From: Maribacter halichondriae
GTDB taxonomy: Bacteria > Bacteroidota > Bacteroidia > Flavobacteriales > Flavobacteriaceae
Direction of reading: 5' to 3'
Assembly: GCF_027474825.1 (NCBI RefSeq)
Contig: NZ_CP107030.1
Coordinates: 3,044,529 to 3,108,528 of the forward strand
Length of the DNA stretch: 64,000 nucleotides
The notes under the pieces are model-generated. The model saw only the letters and a program-made list of their open reading frames with translations. It was not told where the DNA came from and made no database searches. Positions within the stretch are counted from its first letter, which is position 1, and every line of letters begins with the position of its first letter. Both the position numbers and the translations under genes were made by a program. Positions 28,539 to 39,060 of this stretch are shown one piece after another.

Positions 28539-30858
28539 ATGAAAAAAAAGGTTTCTTACTTACAATTGCGGTTCTGTTACTGCTTTCCTGCGGAGAAAAT
28601 ACGACTAAAACAGGCATCTTTGTCAAAGACATCGCCGAATTGAATGAAGCTATTACAAAGGCAACTCCCGGAGATGAAATCGTCATGGCGAATGGCGATT
28701 GGACAGACGTTCAAATCCGATTCGTCGGTTATGGAACCGAAAATCAGCCCATCACCCTAAAATCAGAAACTGCTGGTGAAGTAGTAGTTAAAGGAAATTC
28801 TGATTTAAAACTTGGAGGAGAATACCTAGTTGTTGACGGCTTATTTTTTACCGAGGGCGCATCTCCTTCCGAATCGGTCGTTGAGTTTGCAATTAACGAA
28901 GATACGGTCGCCAACCATTCCAGAATCATTAACAGCGTAATTATAGATTTTAACAAAGCCCAAAGAAACCAATCGGATCTCTGGGTACTTTTTAAGGGGC
29001 GATATAATGAATTAGATCATTGTTATATCGCTGGAAAATCCAATCGAGGTCCTACCATCAGGGTCGATTTGGCAGGAAATAAAAGCATAAAGAATTACCA
29101 TAAAATCACGAATAACTATTTTGGGCCAAGACCTCCCAAAGGCGGACCTAGTGCCGAAACTATCCAACTTGGTAATAGTTTTACTTCCATGGCGCCTAGC
29201 TATACCCTCGTGGCCAACAATTTCTTTGATCGCTGTAACGGGGAAGTTGAAGTTATTTCAAGTAAAACGAATTTCAATGAGTTCAGGAATAATGTCTTTT
29301 ATAAAAGCGAAGGTTCCTTAGTAACGAGGCACGGAAACTATTGTATCATAGATGGGAATTATTTTATCGGGGATACAAATTCCGAACAAATTGGGGGCGT
29401 ACGATTGATAGGTACAGGCCACTGGGTAACGAATAATTATTTTTATAACCTAAGGGGAAAGGTTTTTAGAAGTCCACTTGCCGTTATGAACGGTATTCCA
29501 AAATCGCCGCTGAATCGATATATACAGGTTACGGATGTTGTAGTGGCACACAACTCTTGGATCAATTGTACTTCGCCTTTGCAATTTGGCGTGGGGTCTA
29601 ATATAGACCAAAAGGATGTGCTGCCCGCTTCCGAAATCAGGTCAGAAACACCGATTCGTACTATTGTCGCGAACAACCTAATCTACAATGAAAAGGGTGA
29701 TGAACAGCCCATAGTTGCCCACGATTCCTTAGATGGAATCAACTTCAAAAGTAATTTGATAAACAATCAAGGCGGCTCATTTAGCCATGATTCAGGATTT
29801 AAACAAGAGGATTTTTCACTTTCAGAACTGGAGGAAAACATTTTTGTTCCATCGAATGAACTACCTGATATTGACCTATATAATGGTTTCGAGTTTGACT
29901 TAATTACAGAAGATTTGTTCGGCCATGCACGGGCAAACAAGAATGCAGTTGGAGCAATCTCCGTCGCATCAGTTGAGAAGCCAAATCTGATGGACTTGTC
30001 CCGATACGGTCCAGATTGGTATGCTGTAAAATCTACGAACGCAGATAGTGCCGCAACCTATAATGTAGACTCTATTGCCGAATTGGAGGCTGCTATTCAT
30101 AACACAAAAAACGGCGACACGATTGTATTAACAGCCGACAATTACGATTTAAAATCCCCATTAAAAATTAATAAAAACCTCACTATAAAGTCCGCTGATT
30201 CAAATAAAAAGGCTGTCATAAGTTATGATGGAGCAGCGAAAACTCCAGCTTTTGAAATGAACCCCAAAGGACAGCTCACTTTAGAAGGTGTTAACCTTAA
30301 AGGAGCACAAAATCAATATGCCTTTGCGAGTTTACAGGCTAATATGTCAAGCCTATATAATCTGACGGTCATAGATTCTGAAATAAGTGATTTTGATTAT
30401 GTGTTGAAAGGCTATAAATATTCGTTCTCAGAGTATATTAAATTTACTGCTACAACCATTAAAAACTGTGCAAATGGTTTGGAATTCGCAGCAGAAGATG
30501 ATGACAAGGGTGAGTATAACGCAGAAAACATTTTCATTGATAATTGCAAATTTGAAGGCGTTGCTAAAAACGTAATCAACTACTACAGGGGGGCTATGAT
30601 GAATCTACCGTAGGTGGGAATCTGAAAGTAACAAATAGTAGTTTTACTCGATGTGGGGCCAAAGAAGAAAACGGAATTTTAATCAATACCTATGGTATCA
30701 TCAATGTTGACCTTGCAAATAATACGTTCTCGGATAACAGGGTGAAAATGGTGGCGCGACTATGGGGTGCCAAGAACAATTCACATTCCGATAATGTCAT
30801 AGAAAACTCTGGAGAATTGATTGTTGAACAAAATCTTCCTCTTAAGTTAATGTACTAG
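28539..30858 (+). CDS. Polysaccharide lyase family 6 (alginate lyase) lipoprotein, two frameshifts
   Basis: The gene begins at ATG 28539, but an A8 run at 28542-28549 throws the signal peptide out of frame. With nine A it reads GFLLTIAVLLLLSC, a good lipobox. A second break is the G6 run at 30588-30593; one more G continues NYYRGGYDESTVGGNLKVTNS to the stop at 30858. The joined protein has 773 residues. The right-handed beta helix holds the PL6 catalytic signature with Lys in SSKTNFNEF and Arg in LVTRHGN, plus a second helical domain from about 480. It cleaves alginate, probably polyMG or polyG blocks, on the surface or in the periplasm. Both breaks look like assembly indels. Confidence 0.88.
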
Positions 30859-30863
30859 AAATT

Positions 30864-31064
30864 ATGCTCGGATCCGCTGACGACGAAAGGGGAGTCCTCA
30901 ACACCGAGATGTTAACCTTTAACCGAGGTAAGTTCATCAATGTTAAGCAGATCGCAATCTATTTCAACCGGGGCGGATATGATGAATCGACCAATGGTGG
31001 GATTTTAACCCTGCCCGACAACACTTTTACAAATCGGATGAATGAAAATCCAATAATACACATC
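30864..31064 (+). pseudogene. Relic of a second PL6 lyase gene, fused in frame to the next gene
   Basis: The 67 codons before the cupin gene read GSADDERGVLNTEMLTF, then IYFNRGGYDESTNGG and LPDNTFTN. They align with the C-terminal domain of the PL6 protein just upstream (DDDKGEYNAENIF, NYYRGGYDESTVGG, NSSFTRCG). No other part of a second PL6 remains. The fragment starts six bases after the PL6 stop and runs in frame into the cupin lipoprotein, making a 353-codon open frame. A deletion between tandem PL6 paralogs is the simplest explanation. Confidence 0.7.
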
Positions 31065-31925
31065 ATGAATATACCGCAGTTAATACAAAAGAAATTCGTT
31101 GGCATGTATTTCGCCATGGCAATAATCACAATGTCATGTTCAAGTCCGCGCAAAATTGTTGTTCAGGATTTACAGATGCAAATACCATCGGGCATGAATA
31201 TATTCACCGAAGAATTACTTACAGGTGAAATTGCCGACACAAAAATCGAGCACATAGGCTACATGGGACCGACCGAACAAACCATCTCGCTGTCCGATGG
31301 GAATGTCAGTATGTTCTTGTTCGTTAGTGGAAAAGGAACGATTCATGCCGATTCAATAATGCGCAGTCTTGGGCCGGAATCGATTGCGATTCCGATGAAC
31401 AAAATTCGCCAAGTTCAGTTTAAGGTTTCCGAAGGCGAGCAATTACATTTCTTACAGTTTATCAAAAAAATGTCGCTGCAGGAAATCGAGGACCTGAAGA
31501 ATTTCCCGGAAGAAAATAAATACGATCTCTTTTTTACCCGGTTCGTCGATAGTGAACCCTATACCGAAAAAATTAAGAGTCCGAATACCGTCAGTCGAAC
31601 GGTACTGCCTGCCGATATTGTTCCTCGCGTATCTCTTGGAACGGTTGAGGTAATGGGCCCAGACGAGGTCGGGGCACATGAACACCCTATGCTCGATCAA
31701 CTTTTCTTAGGCCTTACGGATAATGACATTACGGTACATGCCGACGATGCTTCGACCGAACTTAAAGCGTATTCCTTATTACATATTCCAATTGGTTCAA
31801 GTCATTGGGTAACTGTCGATGAAAACAAAAAAATGAATTATATGTGGATGGATTTTTTCCTCACTAAAGAAGGACAAGAATGGCTAAAAACGCACAAACC
31901 AACAAGCACCGATAAAAATAAGTAA
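31065..31925 (+). CDS. Bicupin lipoprotein, possible sugar-acid isomerase-like protein
   Basis: From ATG 31065 the protein has 286 residues. Its signal ends at IITMSC (lipobox-like). Two cupin barrels follow: the first with GEIADTKIEHIGYMGPTEQTISLSDGN and FVSGKGTIHA, the second with the metal-binding-like HEHPMLDQLFLGL and LHIPIGSSHWV. The open frame extends 201 bases upstream, but that part is PL6-derived. Cupins such as KdgF open unsaturated uronates, so a role in processing lyase products is plausible for an exported member. Identity beyond cupin is uncertain. KdgK follows 45 bases downstream. Confidence 0.75.
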   Translation: MNIPQLIQKKFVGMYFAMAIITMSCSSPRKIVVQDLQMQIPSGMNIFTEELLTGEIADTKIEHIGYMGPTEQTISLSDGNVSMFLFVSGKGTIHADSIMRSLGPESIAIPMNKIRQVQFKVSEGEQLHFLQFIKKMSLQEIEDLKNFPEENKYDLFFTRFVDSEPYTEKIKSPNTVSRTVLPADIVPRVSLGTVEVMGPDEVGAHEHPMLDQLFLGLTDNDITVHADDASTELKAYSLLHIPIGSSHWVTVDENKKMNYMWMDFFLTKEGQEWLKTHKPTSTDKNK

Positions 31926-31970
31926 CGGTGAGATGGGGCCTGCTACCCATCTTAAAATAAGACCTAAACC

Positions 31971-32972
31971 ATGCCTAAAAAAGTAATAACATTTGGTGAA
32001 GTAATGATGCGTTTGTCCCCACCGGGCTATGAAAAATTTTCACAGGCTTCTTCCTTCGAACTCGTCTACGGAGGTGGTGAGGCGAACGTAGCCATTTCAT
32101 GTGCTTATTTGGGCATGAAAGCCGCCCACGTGACCCGTTTTCCTGATAATGCTCTTGGAAAAGCGGCCACACAATTTTTACGGAAGCATTGGTTAAGTAC
32201 CGAACATGTTGTTTATGGCGATGACATGATGGGCAAGTACTTTCTTGAAAAAGGAGCAGTGCATAGACCAAGTGAAGTAATTTACGAAAGGGAAGGTTCT
32301 TCTTTCTCCTTAATCGAGCCTTCAATGGTGAATTGGAAAGAGGTGCTCAAAGACGCCGATTGGTTCCATTGGACAGGGATTACCCCGGCTATTTCGGAAG
32401 GCGCCTACCAATGCTGTTTAGATGCCGTTAAAACAGCGAATGAATTAGGAATACCGGTTTCAGGAGACATTAATTCCCGCAGCAACATGTGGAAGTATGG
32501 GAAAACCATGCAGGAGGTTATACCCGATTTGGTAGAACATTGCGACGTAGTGATTACCAGTAGCCGAAGTATTCGCGAAATGTTCGCATTGGGAAAACCG
32601 GAAGATAACTTCCAGGATTTAGCCAAACAATTGATAGCTCTTTTTCCCAATATCAAGAAAGTGGTCAAAAAAACCAGAAGAACCCTAAGTGCTTCCCATA
32701 ACCAAATTCAGGGTAAAATGTGGAACGGACAGGAGTATATTAAAACTGATATGTTGAACATTACCCACATTATTGACCGCGTTGGTACAGGAGATGCTTT
32801 TGCCGCTGGCCTTATTTATGGGCTATTGCATTATGATGATGAACAGGCTTTGGATTTTGCTTCCGCTGCCTGTGCCTTAAAGCATACCGTTCCGGGGGAT
32901 GTAAATATGGTGTCTTTAGAGAACGTGCAAAGTTTAATGGAAGGCGATACTTCGGGCGCGATAAGAAGATAG
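31971..32972 (+). CDS. kdgK: 2-keto-3-deoxygluconate kinase (PfkB family), first copy
   Basis: 333 residues of the ribokinase/PfkB family. The start ITFGEVMMRLSPPGYEKF and YGGGEANVA match KDG kinases. DWFHWTGITPAIS is shared with the copy at 53864. The catalytic DRVGTGDAFAAGL is near residue 266-278. The reaction is KDG plus ATP to 2-keto-3-deoxy-6-phosphogluconate. The copy shares the first operon with PL6 and mannonate dehydratase, whose product is KDG. Operator O1 probably controls it. Confidence 0.9.
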   Translation: MPKKVITFGEVMMRLSPPGYEKFSQASSFELVYGGGEANVAISCAYLGMKAAHVTRFPDNALGKAATQFLRKHWLSTEHVVYGDDMMGKYFLEKGAVHRPSEVIYEREGSSFSLIEPSMVNWKEVLKDADWFHWTGITPAISEGAYQCCLDAVKTANELGIPVSGDINSRSNMWKYGKTMQEVIPDLVEHCDVVITSSRSIREMFALGKPEDNFQDLAKQLIALFPNIKKVVKKTRRTLSASHNQIQGKMWNGQEYIKTDMLNITHIIDRVGTGDAFAAGLIYGLLHYDDEQALDFASAACALKHTVPGDVNMVSLENVQSLMEGDTSGAIRR

Positions 32973-32995
32973 GTTTTGATGACTAAAAAATCAAT

Positions 32996-34762
32996 ATGAT
33001 ATCCAACTACGATTATTTAGTAGTTATTACGTATTTCGTTTTAATGATTACCGTAGGTGTGGTATTCAAGCGAATGAACAAAAATACTAGTGACTATTTT
33101 CGAGGGGGCGGCAGTATGCTGTGGTGGTTGGTAGGCGCAACAACTTTTATGTCATTTATTAGCGCGGTAACGTATACTGGTGCCGCAGGAAAGGCCTATG
33201 AAACAGGTACCTTCGTTTTCGTAGTTTACATGGCTAACGGCGTGGGCTTCTTCATTAGCTTTCTTTATTTTTCCAAACGCTTTCGACAAACCAGAGTGGT
33301 CACGGCAATTGAAGTAGTTCGAGAACGTTTTGGCAAGGCCAATGAACAGTTTTTTACATGGATGGTGGTTCCTTTCGGGGTAATCCATGGCGGCGTATGG
33401 TTGTATAGTTTAGGCATCATAATTTCCACAGTTTTTGGGGTCAGTATGGAGATGACCGTACTTTCCGTTGGCATAACCGTTTTGGTCATATCGCTGTTAG
33501 GTGGTTCGTGGGCCGTAGTTGCAAGTGATTTTATGCAGTTGATGATTATGGTGCCAGTGGCTGTTGTAATGGCATTCTTGTCTTTACGAGAATTGGGTGG
33601 TGTTGGTAGTTTTATAGAGCAATTGCCCACTTCGCAATATAACTGGTCAGAACTGGCCGATAGCAAAGTCGTTTGGCTTTGGTTTATCGCATCGTTTTGC
33701 AAACAGTTTTTTTCCGTAAATAACACGAATGACGGATATCGGTTTTTGGCCGTAAAAGATTCAGACCAAGCACGAAAAGCTTCTTTAATGGCATCAATTC
33801 TATTTTTTACGGTAACCATCATTTGGTTCATCCCTCCGATGGCGGCATCAATTCTGTTTCCAGATTTATCCGCTGTAGAATCGCTAAAGCCTTTGGGCGA
33901 AAAAGCGGTTGATGGTATTTATTTGGCAATGGGTATCGAATTGCTTCCTGTTGGGATGATCGGAGTAATGATCTGTGCCATATTTGCGGCCACCATGTCC
34001 TCCATGGATAGCACGTTAAATCGAAACGCCGGAATTTTTGTGCGGAATTTTTATAAACCCATCCTAAGAAAATCGGCTGATGAGAAAGAGTTGTTTCGGG
34101 TTTCGCTTATCACAACGGTAGTACTTGGTGCCTTCGTTATTCTTTCAGCCATTTTTTTTAGTGAACTGGAAGGAATAAATCTTTTCGATATCAACATGCG
34201 ACTTGGCGCGATGATTTCACTTCCTTTTATGATACCGCTAACCTGGGGTATCATTTTTCAGGATACGCCTCGATGGGCAGGATGGTCAACGGTATTACTT
34301 GGCATGTTGATTTCTTATGTTATCCAAACGCACGTAGGTCCCGAAGTATTGTTGCAGTTTATTGGCGTCGATACACCATGGTCAAGCCGTGAACTAATCG
34401 ATGTGATGTTCTTTTCCAATGTGTTTGCAGTAATTATTTTATGCAGCATCTGGTTTTTGGGGGCACGGCTTTTTAGAAATACTTCCCCAGAGACCTATCA
34501 TGAAGAGGTCGAACGGTTTTTTGTAAAAATGAATACGCCCATAGACTATGAAAAGGAACATGGACACAAAGGGAACGACGCACAGCAGTTTAAGATTTTA
34601 GGCAATATGTGCCTGGTTTATGGTACTTTTCTATCTTCATTGGTGTTAATTCCCAACGACCTAACGGGAAGACTTTGTTTTGTCTTTATAGGGGGAATAA
34701 TGCTTACCGTTGGATTTATTTTTAAGAAGAAATACAAAAAGAGTAAAATTGGTATAGTATGA
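32996..34762 (+). CDS. Sodium/solute symporter (SSS family), first copy
   Basis: 588 residues with about 13 to 14 membrane helices. The DYFRGGGSMLWWLVGATTFMSF region is the family's first core helix and MSSMDSTLNRNAGIF the helix-8 sodium-site loop. Substrates of SSS proteins in such loci are usually uronates or other sugars. The stop overlaps the start of the mannonate dehydratase gene (ATGA), so the two are translationally coupled, which points to import of mannuronate or a related uronate. That is inference. Confidence 0.92.
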   Translation: MISNYDYLVVITYFVLMITVGVVFKRMNKNTSDYFRGGGSMLWWLVGATTFMSFISAVTYTGAAGKAYETGTFVFVVYMANGVGFFISFLYFSKRFRQTRVVTAIEVVRERFGKANEQFFTWMVVPFGVIHGGVWLYSLGIIISTVFGVSMEMTVLSVGITVLVISLLGGSWAVVASDFMQLMIMVPVAVVMAFLSLRELGGVGSFIEQLPTSQYNWSELADSKVVWLWFIASFCKQFFSVNNTNDGYRFLAVKDSDQARKASLMASILFFTVTIIWFIPPMAASILFPDLSAVESLKPLGEKAVDGIYLAMGIELLPVGMIGVMICAIFAATMSSMDSTLNRNAGIFVRNFYKPILRKSADEKELFRVSLITTVVLGAFVILSAIFFSELEGINLFDINMRLGAMISLPFMIPLTWGIIFQDTPRWAGWSTVLLGMLISYVIQTHVGPEVLLQFIGVDTPWSSRELIDVMFFSNVFAVIILCSIWFLGARLFRNTSPETYHEEVERFFVKMNTPIDYEKEHGHKGNDAQQFKILGNMCLVYGTFLSSLVLIPNDLTGRLCFVFIGGIMLTVGFIFKKKYKKSKIGIV

Positions 34763-35976
34763 AAATTAAGGATATAAAAGTTTTTGTTTGCTGCCCAGGG
34801 CGGAATTTCGTTACGGTAAAGATAATAACGGAAGATGGCACGTACGGACTAGGAGATGCCACCCTGAACGGAAGGGAAATGGCCGTAGTGGCCTATTTAG
34901 AAGAACATGCCGTTCCCTGTCTTATTGGAAGAGATGCCCATCAAATCGAGGATATTTGGCAGTATCTGTACAAAGGGGCCTATTGGCAAAATGGTGCCGT
35001 GAGCATTGCCGCAATTGGTGCGATAGATATGGCGCTTTGGGATATCAAGGGAAAACTTGCCAATATGCCGGTTTACCAACTACTCGGCGGAAAAAGCAGA
35101 AAAGGAGTTACGGTGTACGGTCATGCCAATGGGGAAACTATAGAAGAAGTCCTGAAGAACTTGGGCACTTTTATAAAAGAGGGATACAAAGTGGTGCGCT
35201 TGCAATGTGCCCTACCGAATACAAAAGGGACCTACGGAACCATGGAGGGTAAAAAAAACTACTACGAATTACAAGGGAATCGGCCTTTACCGCCAGAACA
35301 AGAATGGTCGACAAACAAATACATGAATTTCATTCCCGAACTGTTTAAACAGGCACGGGATAAATTCGGATATGACATTCATCTTTGCCATGATGTACAT
35401 AGCCGATTGACCCCTATCGAGGCATCTCGTTTGTGCAAACTCTTAGAACCTTATAAGCTGTTTTTTATAGAGGATGCCGTGACCACTGAAAACCAAGAAG
35501 GATATAAAGTCATTCGAGAACATACCGATACCCCTTTGGCTACCGGAGAAAAGTTCAATACGATTTGGGATGCCAAAGAAATGATACAAAACCAATGGAT
35601 AGATTATGTGCGAACTGCTTTATCTCATGGTGGTGGATTAACTCCCCTAAAAAAATTAGCCGACTTTGCAGCATTATATCATGTGCGTACAGCTCCACAC
35701 GGAGCTCCCGACCTTTCACCCGTAAGTTTTATGGGGCATATGCATTTTAATCTTTGGGCGCCAAATTTCGGGGTTCAAGAATTTGTTGGTTTCGGCACCC
35801 CTGAAATAAACGAGGTTTTTAAGTACAATGTTGAATTGAAAGAGGGCTTACTTTATATGGATGATAAACCTGGTTGGGGTATTGAGTTCGACGAGGAAGC
35901 CGCAAAAAAGTATCTCTACAAGCGGTCGTATCTTCCTGTAAATCGTTTGGAAGATGGCACCTTATGGAATTGGTAA
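34759..35976 (+). CDS. D-mannonate dehydratase (ManD, enolase superfamily)
   Basis: 405 residues. The family hallmarks GLGDATLNGRE and DIWQYLYKGAYW are near the N-terminus. Active-site residues match ManD: Arg147 and Tyr159, metal ligands Asp212, Glu238 and Glu264, and His214 and His314 as further catalytic residues. The enzyme removes water from D-mannonate to give KDG. Its start overlaps the symporter stop (ATGA) and it sits between KdgK and an oxidoreductase. D-gluconate may also be a substrate, as some members are slow or dual-specific. It is cytoplasmic. Confidence 0.92.
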   Translation: MKIKDIKVFVCCPGRNFVTVKIITEDGTYGLGDATLNGREMAVVAYLEEHAVPCLIGRDAHQIEDIWQYLYKGAYWQNGAVSIAAIGAIDMALWDIKGKLANMPVYQLLGGKSRKGVTVYGHANGETIEEVLKNLGTFIKEGYKVVRLQCALPNTKGTYGTMEGKKNYYELQGNRPLPPEQEWSTNKYMNFIPELFKQARDKFGYDIHLCHDVHSRLTPIEASRLCKLLEPYKLFFIEDAVTTENQEGYKVIREHTDTPLATGEKFNTIWDAKEMIQNQWIDYVRTALSHGGGLTPLKKLADFAALYHVRTAPHGAPDLSPVSFMGHMHFNLWAPNFGVQEFVGFGTPEINEVFKYNVELKEGLLYMDDKPGWGIEFDEEAAKKYLYKRSYLPVNRLEDGTLWNW

Positions 35977-36005
35977 AATAGAATAGAAAGAAGAAACACA
36001 GATTC

Positions 36006-37146
36006 ATGGATAAAAAATTAAAAGTATTGATATCAGGAACCGGATTTGCCGGCCAAGGTCATGCAGATGCCTTTCGCGCTGTAGGAGCAGAGGTAGTTGG
36101 CATGGTAGGAAGAACACCAAGTGTGGTAAAAGAGGTGGCGGAGAAAATGAATATTCCCTATTCTGGTACCAATTGGCAACAAGCATTACTAGATTGTCAA
36201 CCTGATATTGTTTCAATCGCCACTCCAGGTGGTGCTCACTACGAACCCATTAAACAGGCCATCGCATTTGGATGTCATGTGTATAGCGATAAACCCCTGA
36301 CAGATAGCGCCGAGACTGCCATGGAATTATATGAACTTGCCAAAGCGAAAAATGTAAAAACAGCCTTCGCTTCAAGCTTTCGTTATATGCCCTGTGTTAT
36401 TCATGCGAAGCAATTAGTGGCTAGTGGTGCAATCGGAGAACCTGTAGAAGCTGAGTTTATATCGCACTTCAATCTGGAACGCGATATTCCCTTCGGATGG
36501 TCGCATCGAAAAAGAAGATGGTGGCGGTCGTTTGAACAACAATTTTACCCACATGATGTCCATTGCCACCTCGGTTATTGGCGAAAAAATACTCTCGATA
36601 ATCGGAGAGGTACGTGATGATTTGGGCAAGGCACCCATCGTTGAAGGGGTGCATAATTTTAAGACGCGAAGAGACCATATTCCTGAAAATCTTAATGACC
36701 CCAATCTTAAATGGGGAGAAAGTAATGTTGAATGGTCGTATACCGTTTTGGCAAAACTAGAAAGTGAAATGGCTACCAAACCGGTTTCCATCTTGTTTAA
36801 ACACGGGGGACTAAACCCCAGGTTTAATGAAGACCATATCGTGTTTTACGGCACAAAGGGAGCTATTTACATTAAAGGCCACTATGGCATGGGTCCGCTG
36901 TATGTGTGGGATGAAAATAAAACGTGGCAAGAACTTCCTTTACCTCAAGACATTGTCGATGACCAACCAAAAGTAGCCGGCGATACGGAGAGAAATTGGC
37001 AATACCTAGCGCGTGAATTCGTAAAAGATATTAAAGGGGAGAACGCTTCTTATTACCAGTCTTTCAAAGAAGGAAGTCTGTACCAGCAACTCATCGAATT
37101 AATCAGAAAGAATGACAACTGCACGGACGTTCGTCATCTGCAGTAA
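36006..37146 (+). CDS. Gfo/Idh/MocA-family NAD(P)-dependent oxidoreductase, frameshifted
   Basis: Joined across an A5 run at 36509-36513 (one A too many), the protein has 379 residues and reads WSHRKEDGGGRLNNNFTHMM. The N-terminal Rossmann fold has LISGTGFAGQGHADAF and DIVSIATPGGAHYEP; SDKPL corresponds to the EKP motif. Members reduce or oxidise sugars and sugar acids. In this operon the natural candidate reaction is D-mannuronate to D-mannonate (mannuronate reductase), which would feed the adjacent ManD, but the family gives no proof of substrate. The frameshift looks like an assembly indel. Confidence 0.85.
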
Positions 37147-37254
37147 AAAACCTTGAGGAAAGCCCCGAGGAATTTAAAAGAGAAGAACACTTTTGATTTT
37201 GAGGCAACCCTCATAATAGTATTAATCTCGATTATCGAGTAAACAACCAAAACT

Positions 37255-39009
37255 ATGTTCTACGACTATATCGTAATTGCGATTTACTTTGTTTTAATTC
37301 TTGCAATTGGCGTGGTGTTTTCGCGAATGGCGAGTAAATCTACGAGCGATTACTTTCGTGGCGGTGGAAGAATGTTATGGTGGATGGTTGGCTCAACCGC
37401 TTTTATGGCGCAATTTTCAGCCGTGACCTTTACAGGCGCGGCAGGTAAAGCTTTCGCTGATGGATTTGCGATTGTCGCGGTCTATATAGGCAATACTTTT
37501 GCCTTCTTTGTTGGGTATGCTTTTTTCGTACATCGCTTCAGACAAATGAGGGTTGATACTCCCACAGAGGGAATAAAAAGACGATTTGGCCCTCAAAATG
37601 AGACGTTTTTTGCGTGGGCTCTGATTGCATTCTCTTTTCTAAATGCGGGGGTTTGGTTAAACGCTCTTGGTGTTTTTACGAGTGCTGTTTTTGATGCGGA
37701 CATCTCATATACCATTGTGGGTATTGGTTTTACCGTACTTTTTGTATCGGTACTTTCCGGCGCTTGGGGCGTGGTTGCCTCTGACTTTGTGCAGACTTTG
37801 GTAGTGGCCGTTGTTTCAATTGCCTGTGCGGTGGTCGCATTGGTCATGGTGGATGGGCCGGTTAATATGATTAAAAATTTTCCGGGTGGATTTCTTATCG
37901 GTCCGAATATGAACTATCCTTTAATATTATTCGGAACATTCATATTCTTTTTACCCAAACAGATAATAACAATGATGAATCTTCATGATTCCTTTCGATG
38001 GCTCAATGCAAAGGATTCCTTCAATGCTCGCAAAGCTGCTTTGTTGGCCATGACATTAATGGGAGTAGGAAGTATTATATGGTTCATTCCACCCTGGGCT
38101 GCTGCAACCCTATATCCGGATGCAGCAGCAGACTATGCGCAACTAGGCAATAAGGCAGGCGATGCGGTATATCTGGTATTCGCCAAAAATGCCATGCCTA
38201 TAGGAACCGTTGGGTTGTTGATGGCCGGACTTTTCGCAGCTTCTATGTCTTCCATGGATTCCGCATTGAATAAAAACGCAGGCATCTTTATTCGAAGTAT
38301 CTACCAACCTTTTCTCGCTAAAAGGAAGAAACATAAAGAAGACAAGAAGTTATTGCGCATCAGCCAACTAGTCAGTTTTATAAGTGGATTGGGAGTTATT
38401 ACCGCCGCGCTATTTTTCGCATCCCTTAAAAAACTAAGTTTATTTGAATTGATGATGTCCGTCTCAACGATGGTGCAAGTACCAATGATGGTACCGTTAG
38501 TAGTTGGAATTGTGGTAAAAAAGACTCCGAAATGGGCACCTTGGGCAACTATTGCAGTAGGATTTTTTGTTTCCTGGTTGGTTATGAATGTGTTCACCGC
38601 AGAAGTATGTGCAGGATTGTTCGGTATAGAATCGCTTACTGAACGTGAAATTATAGACATGAATATCATTTTAACGGTTGCGGGCCATGTGTTCATTACC
38701 GCTGGTTTTTTCTGGGCCACTTCCTTGTTCTACAATGAGGGAAAAGACGAAAACAAACTAGAAACCGACCGCTTTTTCGAGGACCTACAAAGACCCGTTA
38801 TTGCAGATGGTTTACAAGACGAAGTCGATCGTCAGCAAAGGCGTAAATTGGGCAATATGGTAATGGTGATGAGTGCAGGTATTTTGCTAATGGGGCTCAT
38901 TCCCAATCCGCTCTGGGGCAGAATGATGTTCGTGATTTGCGCGCTGATTATTTCCAGTATTGGCTTTTTATTGAAGCGTAGTGCGAAAATCAAAAGCTTT
39001 TCAAGCTAA
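37255..39009 (+). CDS. Sodium/solute symporter (SSS family), second copy
   Basis: 584 residues, similar to the copy at 32996 along the whole length (DYFRGGGRMLWWMVGSTAFM, MSSMDSALNKNAGIF). It follows the oxidoreductase by 108 bases on the same strand and ends the first operon before a convergent sulfatase. Two paralogs in one operon suggest two related substrates, for example mannuronate and guluronate or their unsaturated forms. The helix-8 sodium motif is intact. Confidence 0.92.
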   Translation: MFYDYIVIAIYFVLILAIGVVFSRMASKSTSDYFRGGGRMLWWMVGSTAFMAQFSAVTFTGAAGKAFADGFAIVAVYIGNTFAFFVGYAFFVHRFRQMRVDTPTEGIKRRFGPQNETFFAWALIAFSFLNAGVWLNALGVFTSAVFDADISYTIVGIGFTVLFVSVLSGAWGVVASDFVQTLVVAVVSIACAVVALVMVDGPVNMIKNFPGGFLIGPNMNYPLILFGTFIFFLPKQIITMMNLHDSFRWLNAKDSFNARKAALLAMTLMGVGSIIWFIPPWAAATLYPDAAADYAQLGNKAGDAVYLVFAKNAMPIGTVGLLMAGLFAASMSSMDSALNKNAGIFIRSIYQPFLAKRKKHKEDKKLLRISQLVSFISGLGVITAALFFASLKKLSLFELMMSVSTMVQVPMMVPLVVGIVVKKTPKWAPWATIAVGFFVSWLVMNVFTAEVCAGLFGIESLTEREIIDMNIILTVAGHVFITAGFFWATSLFYNEGKDENKLETDRFFEDLQRPVIADGLQDEVDRQQRRKLGNMVMVMSAGILLMGLIPNPLWGRMMFVICALIISSIGFLLKRSAKIKSFSS

Positions 39010-39060
39010 CCACATCCCAGCACTAGGTTTCTGAAAAAAATCACGGCGTTTGGGCTAGTC

